A stretch of DNA of 56,036 nucleotides. Source: Litorilituus sp. (GTDB taxonomy: Bacteria; Pseudomonadota; Gammaproteobacteria; Enterobacterales; Alteromonadaceae). Every line of letters begins with the position of its first letter. Position 1 is the stretch's first letter. Shown one piece after another: positions 35,846-45,422 of the stretch. The notes beneath the pieces are model-generated. The model worked only from the letters and a program-made list of their open reading frames with translations. It was not told where the DNA came from and made no database searches. The DNA is taken from contig JASMAS010000102.1 of assembly GCA_030754235.1 (NCBI GenBank), positions 1-56,036 of the forward strand, read 5' to 3'. The position numbers were made by a program, and so were the translations under genes.

Positions 35846-38800
35846 ATGACGATGTTGATAAAAAACCTTCGTGGCGCTCCAGCACTTTCTGACTTTAGAG
35901 TGGCAAAATTATTGGCTCAATGTACTCAATTACAACTACCTGTAACTGATATTTATGCTGAATTTGCTCATTTTGCACAATTAAATGAAAAGTTAACCAG
36001 TGACGAAGAAATTATTTTACAGCAATTATTAACTTATGGACCAACCATCGAAGAACATGAGCCTCAAGGCCAGTTTTTGTTAGTTACACCTCGTCCGGGT
36101 ACAATTTCTCCTTGGTCATCTAAATCGACCGATATCACCCATAATTGTGGCTTAAACAAAGTTGAACGCCTAGAGCGTGGCATGGCCTATTACATCACCC
36201 TTGCTGATGGTGCTCAGTTAACCAGCGAGCAAAAGACACAACTAAATTCTTTATTGCATGACAGAATGATGGAGAGTGTTTACACCGCTTTTAGTGATGC
36301 AAAGCAATTGTTTGCCAGCAGTGAACCCGGAAAATTAACAGCCATTGACATTGAAAATGGTGGTAAAAATGCCCTAGTCAAAGCCAATATAGAATTAGGC
36401 TTAGCCTTAGCTGAAGATGAAGTAAATTATTTATTTGAAAACTTCAGTCAACTTGGCCGTAATCCACACGATATTGAACTGTATATGTTCGCCCAAGCCA
36501 ACTCTGAGCATTGTCGTCATAAAATATTTAATGCTGACTGGACAATTGATGGCGAAAAACAGCCTAAATCTTTATTTAAAATGATCCGTAACACTCATGA
36601 AGTAAATCCTGATTTTGTCTTAAGTGCTTATAAAGACAATGCGGCCGTTATGGTAGGTAACAAAGGTGGTCGTTTCTTCCCTAACCCAGCGACTAATGAA
36701 TATGGTTACAATCATGAAGATATTCAAGTATTGATGAAGGTTGAAACCCATAACCATCCTACTGCTATTTCACCCTACCCTGGTGCTGCTACAGGCTCTG
36801 GTGGCGAAATTCGTGATGAAGGTGCAACAGGTGTTGGCTCTAAACCTAAAGCCGGTCTAGTAGGATTTTCAGTTTCTAACTTACGTATTCCTGGTTTTGA
36901 GCAACCATGGGAGACTGATTTTGGTAAGCCTAGTCGCATTGTTTCAGCCTTAGATATAATGACTGAAGGTCCATTAGGAGGCGCTGCTTTTAATAACGAA
37001 TTTGGTCGCCCCAATATTTTAGGTTACTTTCGTACCTATGAAGAGGAAGTCAACTCTTTTAACGGCACCGAAGTTCGCGGTTACCACAAACCTATTATGC
37101 TTGCAGGTGGTTTAGGTAATATACGTGACGAACACGTACAAAAAGGTGACATTGTTGTTGGCGCAAATTTAATTGCCTTAGGCGGCCCTGCCATGAATAT
37201 CGGCTTAGGTGGTGGTGCAGCATCAAGCATGGCCTCAGGTCAATCAGCTGAAAATTTAGACTTTGCTTCAGTACAACGCGAAAACCCAGAAATGGAACGT
37301 CGTTGCCAAGAAGTTATTGATAAATGTTGGCAGCTAGGTGATGAAAATCCAATTTTGTTTATTCATGATGTTGGCGCAGGTGGCTTATCAAACGCTTTCC
37401 CTGAGTTAGTTTCTGACGGCGGTCGTGGTGGCGTCTTTGAACTTCGCCATGTACCAAACGATGAGCGTAGTATGGCTCCTCATGAGATTTGGTGTAACGA
37501 ATCTCAAGAGCGATATGTGTTAGCCGTTTCTGACGAGCAATTAGCCCAGTTTACTGACATTTGTCTACGTGAACGAGCGCCATTTGCTGTGGTAGGTCGA
37601 GCAACAGAAGAAGAGCATTTGACCGTTACTGATGAGCATTACAAAGATGATGATACGCTAAACACCCCCATTGATTTACCACTTGATGTACTTTTAGGTA
37701 AAACCCCTAAAATCATCAAAAATGTACAAAGTGCAACGGCCAAAGGTGACGAGCTAAGCCTTAGTGATATTACATTAGCACAGGCAGCAGATCGCCTATT
37801 AAATCTACCAACCATTGCTGAAAAAACCTTTTTAATTACCATAGGTGATCGCTCAGTAACCGGTATGGTCAGTCGTGATCAAATGGTCGGTCCATGGCAA
37901 GTACCTGTTGCCGACTGTGGTGTTACCGCGTCTGCTCTAGATTCATACCATGGTGAAGCCATGTCATTAGGTGAACGTACCCCTGTTGCCTTATTAAACT
38001 ACGGCGCTTCAGCTCGATTAGCCGTAGCTGAATCGTTAATGAATATTGCTGGCACCAATATTGGTGATTTAAACCGCATCAAGTTATCTGCAAACTGGAT
38101 GTCGCCTGCAGGCCATGGCGGTGAAGACGCAGGTCTTTATCAAGCCGTAAAAGCGATCGGTGAAGAATTATGTCCAACCCTAGGTTTAACCATTCCTGTC
38201 GGAAAAGACTCCATGTCAATGAAAACGCAATGGCAGGAAAATGGTAAAGATAAATCAGTTACCTCACCACTGTCATTAATCATTACCGCATTTGGCGCTG
38301 TTGAAGATATTCGTAAAACAGTCACTCCACAACTCTGCACAGATACCAATGATACACGTATTATTGGTATTGATTTATCACGAGGCAAAAACCGTTTAGG
38401 TGGCTCGTGTTTAGCGCAGGTTTATAAGCAACTTGGCAATGAAACTCCTGATGTTGATAGCCCAGAGACATTAAAAGGCTTTTTCAATGCCATACAAGCC
38501 TTAGTCGCCAATGAAAAACTCATTGCTTATCACGACATTTCTGATGGTGGTTTATTCACTACCGTTTGTGAAATGGCATTTGCCGGTCATACGGGAATTG
38601 ACGTTGACATTTCTAAACTTGCTGGTGATAACGTCTCTGTTCTATTTAACGAAGAGCTTGGTGCTGTTATTCAAATCCGTGAAAGCGATATAGATACTGT
38701 CTACTCAATATTTGCTGAGCATGGTGTGTTAGATTGTTGTACTGACATTGGCCGTATCAATCATGATGACACAATCCGCTTTATCCGTGATGATAAAGTA

Positions 38801-39784
38801 GTACTTGAAAATTCACGTACTTACTATCGCACCACATGGGCACAAACCACATATAAGATGCAGTCATTGCGTGATAACCCTGACTGTGCACAACAGGAGC
38901 ATGACGTTAAATTTGATACAGAAGACCCAGGTTTACAGGCAGAGCTTACGTTTGATATCAACGAAGATATTGTTGCCGACTTAATTGTAAAAGATGCTCA
39001 GAAAAACACTAACCCTCGCATAGCCATATTACGTGAACAAGGGGTTAACTCACACGTTGAAATGGCTGCAGCCTTCGACCGTGCTGGCTTTGTTGCCATT
39101 GATGTACATATGTCTGATATCTTATCTGGTCGTGCTAATTTAGCGGACTTTAACGGATTAGTCGCTTGTGGTGGTTTCTCATACGGTGATGTACTAGGTG
39201 CTGGTGAGGGTTGGGCAAAATCAATCTTATTTAATGCAAAAGCACGGGCTATGTTCAAAACTTTCTTTGAGCGTGAAGATACCTTCTCTTTAGGTGTATG
39301 TAACGGTTGTCAAATGTTATCTAATTTAAAAGAAATTATTCCAGGTAGTGAACACTGGCCACGTTTTGTACAAAATAAATCAGAACGTTTTGAAGCTCGT
39401 TTTTCATTAGTTGAAATTCAACAAAGCCCTTCAGTGCTATTTAAAGGCATGGCAGGTTCTATGATGCCTATTGCAGTATCACATGGTGAAGGTCGTACAG
39501 AATTCAGCTCTGATGACGCTATTGGTGCTGCTAATAACTCAGGCACGGTATCAATGCGTTATGTCAATAATTATGGTGATGTTACTGAAACTTACCCAGC
39601 TAACCCTAATGGTTCACCTGACGGTATCACTGCGTTAACGACAACAGACGGTCGTGTAACGATTATGATGCCACACCCTGAACGTGTATTTAGAACCGTA
39701 GCAAACTCTTGGCACCCTGATAGCTGGGGTGAGGACTCACCTTGGGTACGCATGTTTCGCAATGCCCGTAGCTTTATTGGCTAA
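35846..39784 (+). CDS. purL: Phosphoribosylformylglycinamidine synthase
   Basis: PurL makes FGAM from FGAR, glutamine and ATP in purine synthesis. At about 1312 aa it is the large single-chain gammaproteobacterial form: an N-terminal PurS-like part, two AIRS-like halves ([21 protein letters not shown] in the first) and a C-terminal glutaminase with nucleophile Cys in [10 protein letters not shown] and His/Glu in MPHPERVF. The ATG at 35846 has GGTGA eight bases upstream; ATG 35852 is two codons later, and a TTG at 35831 is less likely. It is monocistronic, ended by the terminator at 39813-39847. Confidence 0.97.
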   Translation: MTMLIKNLRGAPALSDFRVAKLLAQCTQLQLPVTDIYAEFAHFAQLNEKLTSDEEIILQQLLTYGPTIEEHEPQGQFLLVTPRPGTISPWSSKSTDITHNCGLNKVERLERGMAYYITLADGAQLTSEQKTQLNSLLHDRMMESVYTAFSDAKQLFASSEPGKLTAIDIENGGKNALVKANIELGLALAEDEVNYLFENFSQLGRNPHDIELYMFAQANSEHCRHKIFNADWTIDGEKQPKSLFKMIRNTHEVNPDFVLSAYKDNAAVMVGNKGGRFFPNPATNEYGYNHEDIQVLMKVETHNHPTAISPYPGAATGSGGEIRDEGATGVGSKPKAGLVGFSVSNLRIPGFEQPWETDFGKPSRIVSALDIMTEGPLGGAAFNNEFGRPNILGYFRTYEEEVNSFNGTEVRGYHKPIMLAGGLGNIRDEHVQKGDIVVGANLIALGGPAMNIGLGGGAASSMASGQSAENLDFASVQRENPEMERRCQEVIDKCWQLGDENPILFIHDVGAGGLSNAFPELVSDGGRGGVFELRHVPNDERSMAPHEIWCNESQERYVLAVSDEQLAQFTDICLRERAPFAVVGRATEEEHLTVTDEHYKDDDTLNTPIDLPLDVLLGKTPKIIKNVQSATAKGDELSLSDITLAQAADRLLNLPTIAEKTFLITIGDRSVTGMVSRDQMVGPWQVPVADCGVTASALDSYHGEAMSLGERTPVALLNYGASARLAVAESLMNIAGTNIGDLNRIKLSANWMSPAGHGGEDAGLYQAVKAIGEELCPTLGLTIPVGKDSMSMKTQWQENGKDKSVTSPLSLIITAFGAVEDIRKTVTPQLCTDTNDTRIIGIDLSRGKNRLGGSCLAQVYKQLGNETPDVDSPETLKGFFNAIQALVANEKLIAYHDISDGGLFTTVCEMAFAGHTGIDVDISKLAGDNVSVLFNEELGAVIQIRESDIDTVYSIFAEHGVLDCCTDIGRINHDDTIRFIRDDKVVLENSRTYYRTTWAQTTYKMQSLRDNPDCAQQEHDVKFDTEDPGLQAELTFDINEDIVADLIVKDAQKNTNPRIAILREQGVNSHVEMAAAFDRAGFVAIDVHMSDILSGRANLADFNGLVACGGFSYGDVLGAGEGWAKSILFNAKARAMFKTFFEREDTFSLGVCNGCQMLSNLKEIIPGSEHWPRFVQNKSERFEARFSLVEIQQSPSVLFKGMAGSMMPIAVSHGEGRTEFSSDDAIGAANNSGTVSMRYVNNYGDVTETYPANPNGSPDGITALTTTDGRVTIMMPHPERVFRTVANSWHPDSWGEDSPWVRMFRNARSFIG

Positions 39785-39812
39785 GCATTTCACTTATTAA
39801 TATATTTAAAGT

Positions 39813-39847
39813 AAAGCGGTGCCCTTAGCAGAGGTCACCGCTTTTTT
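39813..39847. terminator. Bidirectional terminator between purL and the sensor-kinase-like gene
   Basis: Stem AAAGCGGTG / CACCGCTTT followed by further Ts on the plus strand, and preceded by an A-run that gives Ts on the minus strand. Confidence 0.85.
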
Positions 39848-39848
39848 A

Positions 39849-41612
39849 TTAACTGACTTTTTGGTGGTTAATACCGGCTAGTGTTGCCTTTAATTGCGCT
39901 AATTTTACCGGATAATTTAAGGTTAACTGTTCACTATTGTTATCCTTGCCAAATTCAAAGAGCTCAATGGTTACTAGTTTTAACCTTTGACACAAATTGA
40001 TTAATAATTTTTTTTGTAGTGAAGATTGATGACCAATAATAATCGCCGAAAATTGGTTTCTGCTTTCGGCACAGACCGCCATTGCTTCTTTTACATTATT
40101 GACTGATTCATAGTGTAAATTAAGAAAACGTAATTGCTGTTCAATCGATAACAGGTGCTGACTTTCGCCTTCCACGAGCAATATCTTCTTCTTAACATAA
40201 AGTAGAGGTAACTCACTTTCCTGGGTGATCTTTATCGGTATTTCAACACTAAAAACAGATCCTTCTCCTTCAACCGAGTTAACAGACATTTGACCATCAA
40301 GTAACTGACATAGCTCTTGGGTGATAGCTAAACCAAGGCCATTACCTAAAGTTTTAGCATCGGTACTCCCTTGAATAAAGGGCTGAAAGATCATTTTCAT
40401 ATCCACTTGGTTAATTCCTTTACCTGTATCAGACACTGCAATAGTCAGTAACGCCTGCTCGCCATGCCTTTTGCAGGTAACGTTCACGGCAACCTGCCCT
40501 TGAACTGTAAACTTAATTGCATTAGCTAATAAATTTAAAGTGATTTGGCTAAGCCGAATGGGATCCGATTCAATTGTCGCTGGTACTTTGCTGTCTATAG
40601 TACAAAAAAACTTTAGCCCTTTGACATGAGCATTTATTGCCATGAGATGGGCAATATCTTCAAAGTGTTGCCTGACTTCAAATAATTTAATTTTAGGTTT
40701 TAACTGACCTTTTTCGAGTCGATAAACATCCATCAGATCATTGAGCAGGTTGAGTAATCTGACACCCGATGCTTGCGCAATAGAAAGTAAATTCAAATGT
40801 TCAGGATCATGAGGGTTGTTATGAGCACTTTCTATCATCCTGAGCATGCCTTGTAGCGGCGTTTTTAACTCCTGACTCATAGAAATAATAAATTTTGATT
40901 TTGCCTGACTTGTGGCATTTACTTGCTCATTTGACGTCACTAATGCCTGATTTTTTTGTTCAAGTTGCTGTGCCAACTGCTGATTGGCAAAGGTTAACGT
41001 TAAGTTTGTTTTTATGTGATTATGCATCGCAGTAAAATTGCCATGTAAGAAAAAAACATGCAGTACGGCGAATATACTTAATATGTAGAAAATGTTACTA
41101 CCAACGGCTATTAAGCCTAAGATAAAGCCGCTAAATAATGGCAAAGTAAACGCAATAAAAGATGACTTTATCGCTGATTGTGCTGCAACACTTTCCATGC
41201 TGATCGCAATGATGATTACAATTAATAACCATTGTAATTCCTGTGGCAGGCTAGTTAAAAAAAGACTACTGCCGCCAACTAAAACACCAGCGCTAACATC
41301 GAGTGTCAGCATGTATTTTAGCCAACGATTATAACTTATCGTAGTACTCTTTTGCTGCGTTATTTTTTGATGCACCCTATTGCGAGCCAAGCTCAATACG
41401 TAGACAGCAACTAGCCAGATCCCTAATATGAGGTGGTTGGTGTATGGCCAAAAAATCATCGTTAACAGGCTAGCTGTCAAGGGGAAAACATAGGTGACTT
41501 TATCTAAACTCGACACGAGCAACATCAAGCTATGATATTGAATATATTCATCTTGTTTCAAGCGAGATGATGGGAAAGTTGTTATGGCTTTTTCAAGTAG
41601 TGTAGAAGTCAA
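39849..41612 (-). CDS. Degenerate hybrid sensor histidine kinase
   Basis: A 587-aa protein with six or so hydrophobic segments (about residues 40-195), a coiled coil, a histidine-kinase core and a receiver-like C-terminus. The ATP-binding part is intact: N-box NLLANAIKFT, G1 VSDTGKGI, G2 GNGLGLAI. The phosphoacceptor position of the H-box reads SMSQELKTPLQG, with Gln247 (CAG) where the family has His. In the receiver, the acidic pocket reads LLVEGES, the phosphorylated Asp is replaced (IIIGHQSS, His528), and the conserved Lys before Pro is Tyr (NYPVK). So neither domain can take a phosphate in the standard way. Start is TTG 41612 with GAG upstream; a later start is possible. Orphan: no response regulator adjacent. 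Confidence 0.88.
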   Translation of the reverse strand: MTSTLLEKAITTFPSSRLKQDEYIQYHSLMLLVSSLDKVTYVFPLTASLLTMIFWPYTNHLILGIWLVAVYVLSLARNRVHQKITQQKSTTISYNRWLKYMLTLDVSAGVLVGGSSLFLTSLPQELQWLLIVIIIAISMESVAAQSAIKSSFIAFTLPLFSGFILGLIAVGSNIFYILSIFAVLHVFFLHGNFTAMHNHIKTNLTLTFANQQLAQQLEQKNQALVTSNEQVNATSQAKSKFIISMSQELKTPLQGMLRMIESAHNNPHDPEHLNLLSIAQASGVRLLNLLNDLMDVYRLEKGQLKPKIKLFEVRQHFEDIAHLMAINAHVKGLKFFCTIDSKVPATIESDPIRLSQITLNLLANAIKFTVQGQVAVNVTCKRHGEQALLTIAVSDTGKGINQVDMKMIFQPFIQGSTDAKTLGNGLGLAITQELCQLLDGQMSVNSVEGEGSVFSVEIPIKITQESELPLLYVKKKILLVEGESQHLLSIEQQLRFLNLHYESVNNVKEAMAVCAESRNQFSAIIIGHQSSLQKKLLINLCQRLKLVTIELFEFGKDNNSEQLTLNYPVKLAQLKATLAGINHQKVS

Positions 41613-41938
41613 ATTTCATCTCAGGGTTACCACAATTTATTTTATGATGATAGCTATATGATATATTGATAATGACTATCAAAAACATCATTATAGCATA
41701 AGATGTTTTAGTTAAATTGTCTAACGTCTTTAAATAAGAAGTCAGTGGTTCTGTCCTTCGATAAGTCAGAGGGTAGTTAACCCCTCTGGCTCAAGAGCAC
41801 TAATAGAATAACTTATGATGACACGCATAGAATCGTTCGACAGCTAACCAACAAATCAACTTAATGAAAAAACGCACGCTTGCCGATTCACTCTAAGCTA
41901 CCCCCATGGATAGCTTTGATTATTGATAAACACTAGCG
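41613..41938. other. Intergenic region between the kinase-like gene and the MTHFR-like gene
   Basis: Gap of 326 bp with no recognisable gene. Two weak stem-loops are visible: CAGAGGG/CCCTCTG (41767-41773 and 41782-41788) and AAGCTA/TAGCTT (41895-41900 and 41911-41916). Neither has a T-run; the second could end the MTHFR-like transcript. Confidence 0.4.
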
Positions 41939-42949
41939 CTATTGAATTAACAAGGATAACTCTTTTTTTGCTAAGTAATTATCCATTTTCGAACGCAACA
42001 ATTTGTATAACAAAATTGAACCGTCAATCTCTTCTTTGCGATTGGTTAAACTTTCAATGTTTAAGCCTAATGGTAAATCGTACGGTAAAATAGCATCTAA
42101 TATTTGTTGTAAGCTATTTAAGCAAATACGAATAGACTCATATAATGAGTTATCTGCATTTAAAATACGTAAGCTAGTTGCTTCAGGAACGCTAACCCCT
42201 AACCAATCGATAAATTCTAGTGTTTTTTGGCTACCGCATGGTGAGAAAGTAAGAATTAAGCGTTGTGGTTTTAAGCCTTGATTCTGACACTCTATAGCGT
42301 AGCGGGTCAGCATATCAATTGTGGCTTGTGGGTTATAAATTGCCTGTGAGATGAAAAAATTACAGCCTTGCTGGTGCTTTTCAATTAATCGTTGGTGTTC
42401 ATTACCTTTGCTAGCATGGCGCTCAGCAATGGTGACGCCACCGATAAAAAAGTTATGTTGGTTTTGTACTAAAGTTGAGTATGCATTAGCTAATGGCAAT
42501 GAAACGGTATTATTTTTAGAAGGGCTGCCCACTAACACGACATCTTTTACATTAAATTTTGACCAAGCTTCGTCTGCCCAATGATTAAATTCATCAGCAT
42601 CAGAGTGGACCACACTTTTATAGGTGATAACCGGACGTTCAGACTTCTTATTTAATAACGATGAATACAAGCGCGCATCATGGGTTGATTTAAACGGGAA
42701 AGGTCTAGGTTTATTGGTACGAGAATTCTCATCTTGAATGTCGTAAACAATCAAGCCATCAAAGTCAATATCACTAACGCGTTCAAGTAATTTACTGGCA
42801 ATGCTATCAACTTGCTCTAGTGGTGTGTCGCTTTTAGGCGGTGTAGTGCCAATAAAATATACTCCGCGGTGTATATCGTTATAACGAGCTCTTAGCTCAG
42901 ATCCAAGTTCGGGCTCAAGTGTTGGTGTCGGTTCAGCTTTAGTATTCAC
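41939..42949 (-). CDS. Methylenetetrahydrofolate-reductase-like protein, divergent
   Basis: A 336-aa protein with the overall plan of MetF-type methylenetetrahydrofolate reductases: an early FIGTTPPKSDT, and later NFFIGGVTIAERHASKGNEH and GCNFFISQAIYNPQATIDML, which correspond to the folate/FAD barrel. The catalytic Glu of MetF (in the FEFFPP motif) has no counterpart; the matching place reads IGTTPP. The LRGD segment that contacts FAD is also not conserved (VLVGSPSK). So the fold is likely shared but activity may differ. The start is a GTG at 42949; the Shine-Dalgarno is weak. Tandem MetJ boxes and a promoter lie directly upstream, so a role in methionine or one-carbon metabolism is inferred. 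Confidence 0.75.
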   Translation of the reverse strand: MNTKAEPTPTLEPELGSELRARYNDIHRGVYFIGTTPPKSDTPLEQVDSIASKLLERVSDIDFDGLIVYDIQDENSRTNKPRPFPFKSTHDARLYSSLLNKKSERPVITYKSVVHSDADEFNHWADEAWSKFNVKDVVLVGSPSKNNTVSLPLANAYSTLVQNQHNFFIGGVTIAERHASKGNEHQRLIEKHQQGCNFFISQAIYNPQATIDMLTRYAIECQNQGLKPQRLILTFSPCGSQKTLEFIDWLGVSVPEATSLRILNADNSLYESIRICLNSLQQILDAILPYDLPLGLNIESLTNRKEEIDGSILLYKLLRSKMDNYLAKKELSLLIQ

Positions 42950-42965
42950 AATAGTTTTCTTTGTT

Positions 42966-42981
42966 AGACGTTTAGACGTCT
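42966..42981. promoter_or_regulatory. Tandem MetJ boxes
   Basis: Two adjacent 8-mers, AGACGTTT (42966-42973) and AGACGTCT (42974-42981), match the MetJ met-box consensus AGACGTCT at 7/8 and 8/8. MetJ binds such tandem boxes as S-adenosylmethionine-loaded dimers. The site lies 16 bases upstream of the MTHFR-like GTG and just downstream of its -10. Confidence 0.85.
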
Positions 42982-42983
42982 AT

Positions 42984-43012
42984 ATAATCTATCAGAACCA
43001 TCACATTGTCAA
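42984..43012 (-). promoter_or_regulatory. Promoter of the MTHFR-like gene
   Basis: On the minus strand a perfect TTGACA (43007-43012) is followed after exactly 17 bases by GATTAT (42984-42989). The MetJ boxes begin two bases further downstream, a layout suited to repression. Confidence 0.65.
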
Positions 43013-43122
43013 TCATCTTAGCGCTATCAACAGTATTAAGTGTTATTAAATCGATGAGCTGATATTCTCTATATGTATATTCGAAGTATTCTTTTTTAAT
43101 CGTGTCAGTAACATCAATTTTT

Positions 43123-43830
43123 ATGCAAAAAAGTCGTCTAGATAAATTTTTAATAAGCCATTTAAGCCTTAGTAAACGTGAAGTTCGCCTAATGCTCGCA
43201 CAAAAACGTGTGCACGTTGACGGGCAGTTTGCCCTAGATATTGCCGCACAAATTAATAAATTTTCTCTAATAGAAATTGATGGAAATACACTGCAAAAAA
43301 ATGATTCTATCTATATTATGTTAAATAAACCTATAGGTGTGATCAGTGCTACTAAAGATAAGAGCCATAAAACCGTTATTGATTTAATCTCACATCCGCA
43401 AAAAGCAATGCTGCATATTGTTGGACGACTTGATTTAAACACCTCTGGATTAATCTTGCTAACCAATGATAGTCAGTGGTCTGAAAAACTGACTCAACCA
43501 AAGAGTAAAGTCGCGAAGGTTTATCATGTGACCGTGCAAAATAAATTGACCACTGACTACATTTACGCTTTTGAACAAGGCATGTATTTTGATTATGAAG
43601 ATATCACTACAAAACCAGCCAAACTTATCATTTTATCGGATTACACCGCTCAAGTGTCCTTAACCGAAGGAAGGTATCATCAAATAAAGCGAATGTTTGG
43701 CCGCTTTCAAAATCCAGTCACTAAGCTCCACCGCAGTAAAGTAGGTAATCTCAGTTTAGATCCCATATTAACTGTCGGTGACAGCCGGTCACTTAGCTCA
43801 GAAGAAGTCGCAAATATCGCGCTAAGCTGA
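43123..43830 (+). CDS. rsuA: RsuA-family 16S rRNA pseudouridine synthase
   Basis: A 235-aa pseudouridine synthase resembling RsuA, which modifies U516 of 16S rRNA. An S4 RNA-binding domain at the N-terminus (SRLDKFLISHLSLSKREV) is followed by MLNKPIGVISAT and the catalytic GRLDLNTSGLILLTND with the essential Asp. EGRYHQIKRMF is the later family motif. The ATG at 43123 (MQKSRLDKF) matches the family start; an in-frame GTG at 43102 is unlikely. RluE/RluF/RluB are the alternatives, but length and motif spacing fit RsuA best. Confidence 0.85.
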   Translation: MQKSRLDKFLISHLSLSKREVRLMLAQKRVHVDGQFALDIAAQINKFSLIEIDGNTLQKNDSIYIMLNKPIGVISATKDKSHKTVIDLISHPQKAMLHIVGRLDLNTSGLILLTNDSQWSEKLTQPKSKVAKVYHVTVQNKLTTDYIYAFEQGMYFDYEDITTKPAKLIILSDYTAQVSLTEGRYHQIKRMFGRFQNPVTKLHRSKVGNLSLDPILTVGDSRSLSSEEVANIALS

Positions 43831-43862
43831 CTAATTTATTAATGTAATGGAATAAATGCCTA

Positions 43863-44075
43863 TTAAATAAAATCGAGCTGTAGATCAGTGCACTTCTTTT
43901 GACAACGTATACCCGGTTCGCCTTTTGTTTCTGGTGTATATAAGCTTAAAGGTTGATGGCATTTAGAGCAAAGTACTGTTTGCCCTGCCATCACTTGTTT
44001 GATTATTTTTTTTTGATGAAAAAAAGAGTCCTTGGTACGCTTTTGTAAATGAGCAAACTGTTTAATATCAATCAT
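43863..44075 (-). CDS. Small zinc-ribbon protein, 70 aa
   Basis: A 70-aa protein beginning MIDIKQFAHLQKRTKDSFF with a Lys-rich helix, then CSKCHQPL and RCQKKC, a four-Cys pattern for zinc binding. The ATG at 44075 is preferred: the longer frame to 44186 would overlap the RraB-like gene. It follows that gene after 25 bases, so they are probably cotranscribed. I know of similar short proteins in other marine gammaproteobacteria, but no function. Confidence 0.75.
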   Translation of the reverse strand: MIDIKQFAHLQKRTKDSFFHQKKIIKQVMAGQTVLCSKCHQPLSLYTPETKGEPGIRCQKKCTDLQLDFI

Positions 44076-44100
44076 TATTACCCTATTTTTTATCCAATAC

Positions 44101-44436
44101 TTATAAACAATAAAAGCCGTCAAATTGCCCTTTAAATGGCAAACTGTTGGTTTCAAGCAATGCTTGATAAGCGGCAACTTTTTCATAGCTTAATGCTATT
44201 TCGGGGTAAGCCGTGATCTCCCAAGGTAACTCATCATTATCTTGAAAGGGGGTAAAAGATAGTTTTTGATTGTTCTCTAGCAATAACTGACCAAATTGCA
44301 AGGCCAGCTTTTTTGACGGAAATAATACGGAAAATTCCACTTCTCTGACATGTTCAAGGTCTGTACCAGCTTGATGCATGTTCCATAAAGTATCGCCGAT
44401 TTTATCATTAGGAAAAAGTTCTAGGTTACGGTTCAT
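44101..44436 (-). CDS. RraB-domain protein (ribonuclease E inhibitor family)
   Basis: A 111-aa protein with the RraB-type pattern FPNDKIGDTLWNMHQAGTDL, then HVREVEFSVLFPSKKLAL and a Trp-containing LPWEIT. RraB of E. coli binds RNase E and lowers its activity. This protein lacks the long acidic tail of E. coli RraB, so the family is recognised but equivalence is not claimed. It is followed by the zinc-ribbon gene and is divergent from the RluA-family gene. Confidence 0.72.
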   Translation of the reverse strand: MNRNLELFPNDKIGDTLWNMHQAGTDLEHVREVEFSVLFPSKKLALQFGQLLLENNQKLSFTPFQDNDELPWEITAYPEIALSYEKVAAYQALLETNSLPFKGQFDGFYCL

Positions 44437-44552
44437 TGGGGACTCTTCTTTTTCAGTTTACAAGAAATCAATAAACGGCATGTTACCTGATAACGCTCAG
44501 CCAGTAAAAGTGTTAAACTCACTATCAACGTCTAGTTTATTTTCAATACCTT

Positions 44553-45422
44553 ATGTCTGCAATTTTTGAACACCATATAACATTTGACAATACTCATCAT
44601 GAGCACAATAAAACAGCAATAACATTGCTTTTTGATAGTCTTGAGGGTACTCCAAATTCCTTGACCAAAGCACAAATTAAACAGGCTATTAACAAAGGGG
44701 CGTTATGGTTAACGCGAGGAAAACATACCCAAAGACTACGACGAGTCAAAAAAACAATGCAACAAGGCGAAAAACTACACTTTTATTACAATCATGACGT
44801 ACTAAATACCCCAGTACCTGAGGCAACACTTATCAGTGATGAAACTAATTACAGTGTATGGTACAAGCCTTATGGCATGCTTTCTCAAGGCTCTAAATGG
44901 AGTGACCATTGCACCATCAGTCGATTTGCTCAACAATATTTCACCCCTGAGCGCCCTGCTTTTATTGTTCATAGGCTAGATAGAGCGGCAACAGGGATAA
45001 TATTAATTGCCCATACCAAGAAAGCCGCTCGCGCTTTATCAACCATGTTTGAGCTGCACCAATTACAAAAGCACTATCAAGTTATTGTTCATGGTAACCA
45101 TAGTAAGAGATCACAACCTGAGATTATCAGCACCGACATTGATGGTAAAAGTGCCAGCAGCACTTTTACCTGCTTAGCTTACAATCAAGAAAAAGATCAA
45201 TCACTAGTTGAGGTCAAAATTGATAGTGGTAGGAAACACCAAATACGCAAGCATGCTGCCAGTATAGGTTTACCGATTGTTGGCGATAGATTACATGGCA
45301 TAGCCGATCATCATGAACAAAGAAACTTACAATTATCAGCAGTAAAATTAAGCTTTGCGTGTCCTATTTCACAGCAAGCAAAACACTTTGAAATTAACCA
45401 TGAATTAAAGCCATTACTATAA
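44553..45422 (+). CDS. RluA-family pseudouridine synthase
   Basis: A 289-aa RNA pseudouridine synthase. The catalytic motif is IVHRLDRAATGIILIAHT, with the essential Asp in HRLD. An S4-like N-terminal part is suggested by LTKAQIKQAINKGALWLTR. Later, SGRKHQIRKHAASIGLPIVGD is the family RNA-contact motif. The target base is not predictable. The stop overlaps that of the convergent DUF2238 gene by six bases. Confidence 0.88.
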   Translation: MSAIFEHHITFDNTHHEHNKTAITLLFDSLEGTPNSLTKAQIKQAINKGALWLTRGKHTQRLRRVKKTMQQGEKLHFYYNHDVLNTPVPEATLISDETNYSVWYKPYGMLSQGSKWSDHCTISRFAQQYFTPERPAFIVHRLDRAATGIILIAHTKKAARALSTMFELHQLQKHYQVIVHGNHSKRSQPEIISTDIDGKSASSTFTCLAYNQEKDQSLVEVKIDSGRKHQIRKHAASIGLPIVGDRLHGIADHHEQRNLQLSAVKLSFACPISQQAKHFEINHELKPLL

